Source: Oscillibacter valericigenes (lineage in GTDB: Bacteria; Bacillota; Clostridia; Oscillospirales; Oscillospiraceae). Taken from it: a stretch of DNA of 64,000 nucleotides. This document shows, piece by piece, positions 58,082 to 64,000 of this stretch. The translations under genes and the position numbers were made by a program. Every line of letters begins with the position of its first letter. The first letter of the stretch is position 1. Under the pieces are notes generated by a model. That model made no database searches, had not been told where the DNA came from, and saw only the letters and a program-made list of their open reading frames with translations. The stretch covers positions 60,505-124,504 of the forward strand of contig NZ_JAFBIS010000008.1 in the NCBI RefSeq assembly GCF_021531435.1. Direction: 5' to 3'.

Positions 58082-59466
58082 CAATCTTCCCCGGCGGCCT
58101 CCGCCGCCTTCATCATAATGGCGCACTCGATGCGCTTGCGGAACAGCTCACAGCCCGCCTCGTACACGCCCCGGATGGAGCCGGTGGCGTGGAAAGCATT
58201 GGCGGCGCAGCCGCCGGAGCAGTACAGCTTGGCCCAGCAGTCGGCGCACTCGGGCCGGGCGTAGGCGTTGCAGGAGCGGAACTCCTCCCGGAGGGCAGTG
58301 TTGGTGACGCCGTTCCAGATGTCGCCCAGCTTGTAGTTCTCCTCGCCCACGAACTGGTGGCAGGGATACAGGTCGCCCCAGGGGGTGACGGCCATGTACT
58401 CCGTGCCGGAGCCGCAGCCGGAGATGCGCTTGTAGACGCAGGGGCCGCCGGTCAGGTCCAGCATGTAGTGGTAGAAGGTGATGGGCTTGCCCTCCTTCTC
58501 CCGGCGGAGCATGTCCTTCGCCAGGATCTCATATTGCTCCTTCACGATCTCCAGGTCCTCCGGGGTCAGGGCCGCCGGGTCGTCGGGAGCGCAGACCACC
58601 GGCTCCATGCTCAGCTCCGTGAAGCCCAGGTCGTCGGCCATGTGGAACAGGTCACGGGTAAAATCGGGGTTGGCGTGGGTAAAGGTGCCCCGCATATAAT
58701 AGTTCTTGCCGCCCCGGGCCTTGACCAACTTCTGGAACTTGGGCACGATGCGGTCATAGCTGCCGTTGCCGGCGTAGTCCACACGGGTACGGTCGTTGAT
58801 CTCCTTCCGGCCGTCCAGGGAGAGCACCACGTTGCTCATCTCCCGGTTGCAGAAGTCGATGACCTCATCGTCGATGAGCATTCCGTTGGTGGTGAGGGTG
58901 AAGCGGAAGTTCTTCCCCTTCTCCTGCTCGATGCTCCGGGCGTACTCCACCAGGCGCTTCACCACGTCCCAGTTCATCAGCGGCTCGCCGCCGAAGAAGT
59001 CCACCTCCAGGTTCCGGCGGTGGCCGGAGTGGGCCACCAGGAAGTCCAGGGCCTGCTTGCCCACCTCAAAGCTCATCAAGGCCCGGTCGCCGTGGTACTT
59101 ACCCTGGCTGGCGAAGCAGTAGGCGCAGTTGAGGTTGCAGGTGTGGGCCACATGGAGGCACAGGGCCTTCACCACGTCGCCGGAACGCTCCTTGAAGGTG
59201 CCCGCCATGTCCGCAAAGGTATCGGGGGTAAAGAGCTTCCCGGCGTTTTTCAGCGCCTCTACATCCGCAATGCAGTCCCGCAGGTCCTGCTCCGTCACGT
59301 CGGGGCGCGCTCCGTATTTTTCCAGCATCGCCGCCACGATCTCGTCCGGGCTGTGGTCCCGGAACATGGCGATGATGTCGTAGGCCACCTCGTCCACCAC
59401 ATGGATGCCGCCGGAGCAGGTATCCAGCACGATGTTGTAGCCGTTGAGCTGATACTGATGTACCAT
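58081..59466 (-). CDS. scfB: SCIFF peptide maturase (radical SAM/SPASM thioether-forming enzyme)
   Basis: A 461-residue radical SAM enzyme that forms Cys-Thr thioether cross-links in the SCIFF peptide. The N-terminal RRE-like region (about 1-90) is followed by HTCNLNCAYCFA with the cluster cysteines Cys110, Cys114 and Cys117, FFGGEPLMNW, and a Cys-rich SPASM domain (CGSGTEY, CHQFVG, CNAYARPECADCWAKLYCSGGC). The ATG at 59466 after GGTTCC-type spacing gives MVHQYQLNGYNIVLDTCSGGIH, the usual start. It lies 80 bp downstream of the SCIFF gene, across a terminator. Confidence 0.94.
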   Translation of the reverse strand: MVHQYQLNGYNIVLDTCSGGIHVVDEVAYDIIAMFRDHSPDEIVAAMLEKYGARPDVTEQDLRDCIADVEALKNAGKLFTPDTFADMAGTFKERSGDVVKALCLHVAHTCNLNCAYCFASQGKYHGDRALMSFEVGKQALDFLVAHSGHRRNLEVDFFGGEPLMNWDVVKRLVEYARSIEQEKGKNFRFTLTTNGMLIDDEVIDFCNREMSNVVLSLDGRKEINDRTRVDYAGNGSYDRIVPKFQKLVKARGGKNYYMRGTFTHANPDFTRDLFHMADDLGFTELSMEPVVCAPDDPAALTPEDLEIVKEQYEILAKDMLRREKEGKPITFYHYMLDLTGGPCVYKRISGCGSGTEYMAVTPWGDLYPCHQFVGEENYKLGDIWNGVTNTALREEFRSCNAYARPECADCWAKLYCSGGCAANAFHATGSIRGVYEAGCELFRKRIECAIMMKAAEAAGED

Positions 59467-59499
59467 AAAAGGTTCCTCCAATGTATGTTGTCCGCACAT

Positions 59500-59532
59500 A
59501 AAAAGCGCCGCCCTTGAAGGCGGCAGCTTTTT
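59500..59532 (-). terminator. Terminator between the SCIFF peptide and maturase genes
   Basis: On the minus strand GCCGCC (59525-59520 region), TTCAAG, GGCGGC extended by AAAAGC/GCTTTTT makes a clear hairpin ending in TTTTT. It sits downstream of the peptide gene and upstream of the maturase, so it should let the peptide be made in excess of the enzyme. Confidence 0.85.
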
Positions 59533-59545
59533 TGTTTGCGATCAC

Positions 59546-59692
59546 TTACTTGTCAGCGTTCTCGCACTTCTGGTTGGCGACGCCGCAGCTGGTCTTGCAG
59601 GCGGACTGGCAGGAGGTCTGGCACTCACCGCAGCCGCCGTTCTTGGCGCTCTCGCACAGAGAACGGGTCTCCAGAGTCTTGATTCTTTCCAT
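59546..59692 (-). CDS. scfA: SCIFF ribosomally synthesised peptide precursor
   Basis: A 48-residue Cys-rich peptide, MERIKTLETRSLCES, with the signature CGECQTSCQSACKTSC (21-36) and a further NQKCEN, giving seven cysteines (13, 21, 24, 28, 32, 36, 43). This is the SCIFF family (six cysteines in forty-five residues), the substrate of the adjacent SPASM maturase. The conserved Thr residues next to Cys (for example in CKTSC) are the cross-link acceptors. Function of the mature peptide is unknown, although it is nearly universal in Clostridia. GGAG lies about 10 bp before the ATG. Confidence 0.95.
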   Translation of the reverse strand: MERIKTLETRSLCESAKNGGCGECQTSCQSACKTSCGVANQKCENADK

Positions 59693-59711
59693 AACACATA
59701 TCTCCATTCTG

Positions 59712-60479
59712 TCAGATTAACGGCCGTTCCTCCGCTGCCGGACATACGGCCCGATTATCGGGTAAAATTTTAGCACAGAAGAGGGGCAAAGTCAAGGATT
59801 TACGGCGTTTCTCCATCCCCTCTCCATCCCCGATGTAGGTGAACCGCCGGTACGTCTTGCCGTCCCGCTCCACCGTCTCGTTCCACATGCAGGCCGGACG
59901 CACCCAGACGCCGTGCCCGCCGTACATCGCCCGGTAGACCACCATGGGCTCCAGGGTCTCGGAGTGCTTCGCGGTGTACAGCACCTCGTACTCATTGCCC
60001 TTGAAATGGCGGTAGCGACCCGGGCGGATGGCCTCCTCCTGTTGGCAGCTCATGCGGGCGTTGGTGTAAGCCGGGTCGTAGGTGACCTCCGTCCCGAACC
60101 ACTCCGGCGGCTGAAACGCGGCGGCTTCCTCCTCCGTGGGGAACTCCACCTCCGCCAGCACCAGAGGCGCCAGGGCGCCGCCAAACACATCCAGCTCGAT
60201 GCTATATGGCCCGCAGGGGATGCGGTAGCGGTCCTTTTCGATGACCGTGCCCTCCGCCTTGGGCAGCAGGCGGCGGTAGGCCGCTTCTGACAAAGGCATC
60301 TCCCGCTCCTCCCGGGCCAGCAACCCCTCCCCTTTGCAGGTCAGGATATAGCTGTCATCCAGGCGGCGGATGCGCACCACCGGGTCGGCGGAGAGATACG
60401 CCTGCTCAATGCGCTGCTTTGGATAGCTGTCCAGGTCCTCCGGCAACTCCCGGACCAGGAATTTCCGTTCGATCTCCAT
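59712..60479 (-). CDS. CYTH domain fused to DUF1653
   Basis: A 255-residue two-domain protein. Residues 1 to about 145 are a CYTH (triphosphate tunnel) domain: the EIERKFLV start (2-9), EKDRYRI and the alternating charged strands VRIRRLDDSYILTCKGEG and ELDVFGG. Residues about 153-216 are DUF1653: PGRYRHFKGNEYEVLYTAKHS, EPMVVYRAMYG, VWVRP and RRFTYI. A 40-residue tail follows. CYTH proteins hydrolyse or bind organic triphosphates or polyphosphate; DUF1653 is uncharacterised. The tail runs through the promoter of scfA. ATG at 60479 chosen for the EIERKFLV start. Confidence 0.85.
   Translation of the reverse strand: MEIERKFLVRELPEDLDSYPKQRIEQAYLSADPVVRIRRLDDSYILTCKGEGLLAREEREMPLSEAAYRRLLPKAEGTVIEKDRYRIPCGPYSIELDVFGGALAPLVLAEVEFPTEEEAAAFQPPEWFGTEVTYDPAYTNARMSCQQEEAIRPGRYRHFKGNEYEVLYTAKHSETLEPMVVYRAMYGGHGVWVRPACMWNETVERDGKTYRRFTYIGDGEGMEKRRKSLTLPLFCAKILPDNRAVCPAAEERPLI
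59767..59795 (-). promoter_or_regulatory. Promoter of the SCIFF peptide gene
   Basis: On the minus strand TTGACT (59795-59790), 17 bp, TAAAAT (59772-59767), 75 bp upstream of the peptide start. The promoter is within the 3' end of the CYTH-DUF1653 reading frame. Confidence 0.75.
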
Positions 60480-60571
60480 AGGGTCTCCTTTCACGGCTCG
60501 CCGTTTTTCCCCATCATACCGAAAAATCCCGCTCCTGTAAATAGCTGTTCTTCGCGGAGCAGCCGCCGGCT

Positions 60572-61540
60572 TTATATTTTCCGTATGGGCCTGATATATT
60601 TGAAATACTGCTCCGGATTATAGTAAAAATACATGATCCTGCCGGGAGAAGTATCGAGGCAGCAGCCGGCGCCGGCGTAATCAAAGGACGACATTGCCTG
60701 TTCGATCTTTTCCTCTACGCTGCGGTTCTCCTGCTCATAATCGAATGGCCCGTGTTCAAAAACCACATAGTCGCCTTCCGGAATATCCGCCAGATACATC
60801 TGCGGAGGCACCTCCCCCTGGTAATCAGCGGGCAGCCGGACGCCCCAGCACTCCGTGCGCGGAATGCCCCAGTCACAGAGCCTGCCGTTGGGGTCGTTCA
60901 TATACGCCATGATCTGGCCGCTTCCGGAATTTGCCTCACTTCCACCGTCATCGTCCAGCTTACCCTTGATGCTGTCCAGCAAGCCGCAGACCGTGTCGTA
61001 GTCCTGACCGGGGATCAAATTCTGTTTCTGCCAGAAATCCCAGTATCCGTTGCTCTCGTAGTTTTTGACATGCAGAAATTTGTGGGCCGGAATCGTGATA
61101 AAATAAATTTTTACGCCGTCCTGTGATCTGATCATACCGATCTCTCCCAATCCAAAAAAGTAGCGGTCAAACGGGTTGATCTTAGTACGGAGCACAACGG
61201 GCCTGGGGGCCTTTCGGTATGCGCTGGGCGTTACGCCATAGGTCCCTTTGAACGCCCTGGTAAACGCCTCATGTGAGGAAAAGCCATAGTCAAGCGCGAT
61301 CTCCAAAAGGCTCTTTTCACTGTCCCTGACCTCCTTCAGCGCGAAGGCCAGCTTCCTGTTCCGCAGGTAGTCCCGGAAGGACATGCCGGAGATCTCCCGG
61401 AACTTCCGCGTTGTATAAAATTCGGAATATCCCAATCTGTCGGAAAGCCCGCGCAGCGTCAATGCCTCATCATCGTGGTTCTTGATGCCCTGATCGATCT
61501 CATTGACAATGAGCTGAATTTGCTGCTGCCACTCGTACAT
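60572..61540 (-). CDS. AraC-family regulator with GyrI-like effector domain
   Basis: A 322-residue regulator. Two AraC-type HTH motifs occupy residues about 10-110 (LSDRLGYSEFYTTRKFREISG and LLEIALDYGFSSHEAFTRAFKGTYGVTPSAYR). Residues about 140-320 form a GyrI-like/small-molecule-binding domain with PAHKFLHVKNYESNG and YLADIPEGDYVVFEHGPFDYE. Such proteins (SAV-type, Rob-like) sense hydrophobic compounds, but the ligand is unknown. Base composition is less GC-rich than the neighbours, with many A- or T-ending codons, suggesting more recent acquisition. It is not clearly in an operon. Confidence 0.88.
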   Translation of the reverse strand: MYEWQQQIQLIVNEIDQGIKNHDDEALTLRGLSDRLGYSEFYTTRKFREISGMSFRDYLRNRKLAFALKEVRDSEKSLLEIALDYGFSSHEAFTRAFKGTYGVTPSAYRKAPRPVVLRTKINPFDRYFFGLGEIGMIRSQDGVKIYFITIPAHKFLHVKNYESNGYWDFWQKQNLIPGQDYDTVCGLLDSIKGKLDDDGGSEANSGSGQIMAYMNDPNGRLCDWGIPRTECWGVRLPADYQGEVPPQMYLADIPEGDYVVFEHGPFDYEQENRSVEEKIEQAMSSFDYAGAGCCLDTSPGRIMYFYYNPEQYFKYIRPIRKI

Positions 61541-61570
61541 TCGTGATTCCCCCGTTTCAGCCGTCCTGTA

Positions 61571-61589
61571 CCGATCATAAAACGATCGG
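61571..61589. promoter_or_regulatory. Inverted repeat upstream of the AraC-type gene
   Basis: CCGATC (61571-61576) and GATCGG (61584-61589) with a 7-bp centre, 30-50 bp upstream of the start. It may be a binding site, but arms this short occur by chance. Confidence 0.3.
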
Positions 61590-61679
61590 GCGATCTTTGC
61601 TTGATTTTACTTGCTGTGATCTTATCATACAACACGCGGCGCTCTTTCATCAACAAAAAAAGAAAAGGATTCGGACATC

Positions 61680-61708
61680 TTGCGCCGCTCTTTTGCCCAT
61701 GTTAGAAT
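61680..61708 (+). promoter_or_regulatory. Promoter of the glycosyltransferase-MarR fusion gene
   Basis: TTGCGC (61680-61685), 17 bp, TAGAAT (61703-61708), 35 bp before the start. Confidence 0.55.
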
Positions 61709-61743
61709 AATGCAAATACGATCTTCCCAAAAGGAGCATGTCT

Positions 61744-63063
61744 ATGAGTCCCACCGTCAGTATCATCGTCCCGGTCTACAACGCGGAGCATACCATCCGC
61801 CGCTGCATCGAAAGTATCCTGAACCAGGAGTACACGGATTTTGAGCTGCTGCTGGTAAACGACGGAAGCACGGATGGTTCCGGCGCCATCTGCGACGAGT
61901 ACGCGGCCAGAGACAGCCGCATTCAGGTCATCCATAAGGAGAACACCGGCGTTTCCGAGAGCCGGAACCTCGCTCTGGACCGGGCCAGGGGGACCTATCT
62001 CCAGTTTCTGGACAGCGACGACTGGATCACGCCCGACGCCACCAGCTCCCTGGTGCGGACGGCGGAAAGCGGCCCATGCGATATGGTCATTTCCGACTTC
62101 TACCGGGTCGTGGGGGAGCGGGTCTCCCAGAAGGGCGACATCGACGAGGACGGCCTGATGACCCGGGAGGATTTCGCCGCCCATATGATGGAGAACCCCG
62201 CCGACTTCTACTACGGCGTCCTGTGGAACAAGCTCTACCGCCGTTCCATCGTGGAGGCGCACCACCTGCGGATGGACCCGGAGATCAGCTGGTGCGAGGA
62301 CTTTATGTTCAACCTGGAGTACATCCGCTACGCCGAGACCTTCCGCGCCATCCAGATCCCCATTTACTATTACGTCAAGACCAAGGGCTCTCTGGCGTCC
62401 CAGAGCCTGTCCATCAGTAAGACCGTGAAAATGAAGCTGACGGTCTTTGAATACTATCAGCGGTTTTTCAAAACGGTCCTGGACGAAGAGGAGTACGAAA
62501 AAAGCCGGCTGAAGGTCTACCGTTTCCTGCTGGACGCCGCCGGTGACGGCTCCGTACCTCCGGCGGTGCTGCCTAACTCCCGGAAGCTGGGCAATGAGCG
62601 GGTGCAGGTCTCCCCCCATGTTCTGGACGGCGAGGGCGTGCTGTACGACGCTTTCCGGGAGCGGAAGCTGCTGGACCGCTACCTGGAGACGGCCGCCTTG
62701 AAGAACGACCTGGCACTTTCCGATGCCAAGCTGCTGCTGGCTCTCTGGGAGCTGAATTTCCGGCCAACCCGCAAAGAGGCGGCGGATTTCGCCAACCTGC
62801 CCCGGAGCACCTTTTCTCTTTCCCTCCAGAAGCTGACAGGCCGTGGACTGGTGAAGATCACGGACGTCCGGCAGGAAAAAGAGACCTCAAGGCGAATGGA
62901 GATCTCCTTTTTCGAGGCGGCAAAGCCCGTGCTGGCGGATCTGGAAACCGCCCGGCAGGACTATGAGTCCGCCCGTCTGGCCTCTCTTTCGCCGGAGGAA
63001 CTGCGGCAGCACGATCTGCTGGCAAGCAAAATACAAACGCATATCCGGGATGTCCTGCAGTAA
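61744..63063 (+). CDS. Family 2 glycosyltransferase fused to a MarR-like winged helix
   Basis: A 439-residue protein. Residues 1 to about 310 are a GT2 glycosyltransferase: PTVSIIVPVYNAEHTIRRCI, NDGSTDGSGAICDEY and the DxD-type FLDSDDWI (88-95), followed by a long helical segment (YYYVKTKGSLASQSLSISKTV). Residues about 326-395 are a MarR-type winged helix (LWELNFRPTRKEAADFANLPRSTFSLSLQKLTGRGLVKITD), then a helix to the end. The domain joint at about 310-326 has no stop or frameshift. The combination of sugar transfer and DNA binding in one chain is unusual. The ATG at 61744 (GGAG 7 bp upstream) is used. Confidence 0.85.
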   Translation: MSPTVSIIVPVYNAEHTIRRCIESILNQEYTDFELLLVNDGSTDGSGAICDEYAARDSRIQVIHKENTGVSESRNLALDRARGTYLQFLDSDDWITPDATSSLVRTAESGPCDMVISDFYRVVGERVSQKGDIDEDGLMTREDFAAHMMENPADFYYGVLWNKLYRRSIVEAHHLRMDPEISWCEDFMFNLEYIRYAETFRAIQIPIYYYVKTKGSLASQSLSISKTVKMKLTVFEYYQRFFKTVLDEEEYEKSRLKVYRFLLDAAGDGSVPPAVLPNSRKLGNERVQVSPHVLDGEGVLYDAFRERKLLDRYLETAALKNDLALSDAKLLLALWELNFRPTRKEAADFANLPRSTFSLSLQKLTGRGLVKITDVRQEKETSRRMEISFFEAAKPVLADLETARQDYESARLASLSPEELRQHDLLASKIQTHIRDVLQ

Positions 63064-63096
63064 AAAAAGACGGAAAGCGGTGCTTTCCGTCTTTTC
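63062..63096. terminator. Bidirectional terminator between the fusion gene and prsW-like gene
   Basis: AAAAGACGGAAAGC (63065-63078), GGT, GCTTTCCGTCTTTT (63082-63095); long stem with A/T-rich flanks. Confidence 0.85.
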
Positions 63097-63097
63097 G

Positions 63098-63817
63098 TTA
63101 TACCGGCACATCCGAGGCGGATTCCCGCTTCAGCAGGCGGAATACCCCCAAGTACATCAACACAATAAACACCAGGAATACCACTGTGGACATCGGCGTG
63201 CCGATCATGGCACAGGTATCATAAAAGCCGTGGAGAAACACCGCGATCAGATAGCCGGTCAGCAGGTTCCGCCTCATGCCCCGCCGGTAGCTGTACGCCT
63301 CACACAGCTTGGCCCGGCCATAGAACAGGCCCATGCAGACAGCAAAGGACATATGGCCCGGTATGGCCAGCAGCGCCCGGGGCAGCGCCACGGAAAGGCC
63401 GTAATGGAATATGTACTGGATGTTTTCAAAGGCCGCGAACCCCAGGGAGACAAATACCGCGTATACGATGCCGTCAAAGCGGTAGTTAAACGCGGGATGA
63501 TACCAGGTGCATTTTTTCAGCAGAATAAACTTGGTGCCTTCCTCTACAAGCGCCACCACCAGGAAGGCCAGCAGGATCGTATAAACCGGGCTGCCGGGAT
63601 CCACCAGGGCATTCAGCACCGTCTCACCCAGCATCTCTAAAATTCCGGAGCACAGTGCCGCCACCACGCCCATTACCAGCAAGAGCAGCAGCAAACCCGC
63701 CGGTTCCTTTTCCACCGTATCTGTCCGGTAGATGTAGCGCAGCAGGATCGCCGCCGGAAGGACCGCGGCTGCGATATAAATTGCCAGGAATGGCAAAAAC
63801 GGAAGCATAAAAAACAT
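63098..63817 (-). CDS. prsW: PrsW-family intramembrane protease
   Basis: A 239-residue polytopic protein. The family's active-site motifs are visible: VEEGTKFILLKK with Glu92-Glu93-x-x-Lys96, FENIQYIFHYG (about 136-146), the His/Gly-rich PGHMSFAV and HGFYDTCA near the C-terminus. About eight hydrophobic helices. PrsW of B. subtilis cleaves anti-sigma factor RsiW, but no sigma/anti-sigma gene pair is nearby, so the substrate here is unknown. The ATG at 63817 follows AAAGGTGAG. It lies downstream of the rRNA operon end, past a terminator. Confidence 0.85.
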   Translation of the reverse strand: MFFMLPFLPFLAIYIAAAVLPAAILLRYIYRTDTVEKEPAGLLLLLLVMGVVAALCSGILEMLGETVLNALVDPGSPVYTILLAFLVVALVEEGTKFILLKKCTWYHPAFNYRFDGIVYAVFVSLGFAAFENIQYIFHYGLSVALPRALLAIPGHMSFAVCMGLFYGRAKLCEAYSYRRGMRRNLLTGYLIAVFLHGFYDTCAMIGTPMSTVVFLVFIVLMYLGVFRLLKRESASDVPV

Positions 63818-63883
63818 ATTCTCACCTTTTTCTGCTTTTTTACGACTGCAGTCAGTATACAGCAGAACGGAAAAAATAGCAAT

Positions 63884-63919
63884 GCATAAAAAAAGAGCGG
63901 CAGTCATGAGACTGCCGCC
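63884..63919 (-). terminator. rRNA operon terminator
   Basis: On the minus strand CGGCAGTC (63917-63910), TCAT, GACTGCCG (63905-63898) and CTCTTTTTTT form a classical hairpin just after the 5S gene. Confidence 0.9.
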
Positions 63920-63920
63920 C

Positions 63921-64000
63921 AGTGTTGGCGCTACCTATTTTCCCGGGCCGTTGCCAGCCAAGTATTGTCGGCAGAGACGAGCTTAACTACCGTGTTCGGA
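63921..64000 (-). rRNA. 5S ribosomal RNA, 3' part (continues past window edge)
   Basis: On the minus strand the sequence contains TCCGAACACGGTAGTTAAGC, the conserved loop-B/C region of 5S rRNA (helix III side), followed by CTCGTCTCTGCCGAC, then GGGAAAATAGGTAGCGCCAACACT, the conserved 3' end. About 80 of the roughly 117 nt are present; the 5' end lies beyond the window. The rest of the operon is therefore to the right. Confidence 0.92.

Noticed and set aside
1..64000. CRISPR arrays, insertion sequences, prophage or conjugation genes
   Set aside because: No regularly spaced direct repeats, transposases, integrases, phage structural genes or att-like duplications were found while reading the window.

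Overview
The window looks like chromosomal DNA from a high-GC gut Clostridium relative, most likely Oscillospiraceae-like (inference). The reasons are GC-rich genes on both strands separated by short AT-rich spacers with ordinary sigma-A promoters, a SCIFF peptide with its radical-SAM maturase, an SMC/FtsY pair, several small DUF families typical of gut Firmicutes, and a lysine and a yjdF-type riboswitch. The window opens inside a YhbY-like gene and ends inside a 5S rRNA gene on the minus strand, the tail of an rRNA operon.

Layout. 1-6 kb (minus): smc, ftsY, rph, rdgB, yhbY, housekeeping genes for chromosome organisation, protein targeting, RNA processing and nucleotide-pool cleaning. 6.1-7.7 kb (plus): a DUF3343/YedE/TusA selenium-type module behind a palindromic promoter. 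7.8-9.8 kb (minus): two Xre regulators, a membrane protein and a TepA/ClpP-like protease. 9.9-13.2 kb (plus): proB-proA-orf-proC, the proline pathway. 13.3-20.5 kb: a secreted 5'-nucleotidase with LysM, a hydantoinase, a DUF4330 protein, a GT4-CsaB fusion for pyruvylated wall polymers and a YetF-type protein. 20.6-28.1 kb: a CLC antiporter with an acyltransferase-like protein, serC-serA, the DUF6323/DUF6179 pair, and an ArsR regulator with a nitroreductase.

28.3-32.2 kb (plus) is an osmolyte locus. A BusR-like GntR/RCK_C regulator precedes an OpuC-type ABC transporter (ATPase with CBS domains, permease, permease fused to its binding domain), and a bipartite inverted repeat overlaps the promoter. 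32.2-35 kb (minus) carries a PAP2 phosphatase, an LPxTG-like surface protein, a membrane protein and an MFS exporter. 35.2-38.1 kb (plus) is a lysine-riboswitch-controlled amino-acid ABC transporter. 38.1-40.6 kb holds a decayed MerR/TipAS regulator, a GNAT acetyltransferase, shikimate kinase and a 2-hydroxyacid dehydrogenase.

40.8-53.8 kb (plus) is a long purine operon: GntR regulator, purE, purC, purF, purM, purN, an AICAR transformylase without the cyclohydrolase domain, purD, single-chain purL, then an IMP dehydrogenase that may have its own promoter. The genes cover most steps from PRPP to IMP and on to XMP, but IMP cyclohydrolase is not in this window. 54-56.7 kb (plus): a ribokinase-family kinase, a yjdF riboswitch with yjdF, an SGNH hydrolase and a DUF6933-like protein. 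56.7-59.7 kb (minus): the SCIFF peptide, its maturase and an Orn/Lys/Arg-decarboxylase-family enzyme. 59.7-64 kb: a CYTH-DUF1653 fusion, an AraC/GyrI-type regulator, a glycosyltransferase fused to a MarR-like winged helix, a PrsW-type protease, and the rRNA operon end.

No CRISPR array, insertion sequence, prophage or tRNA gene was seen. All promoter, operator and RNA calls were made by eye.
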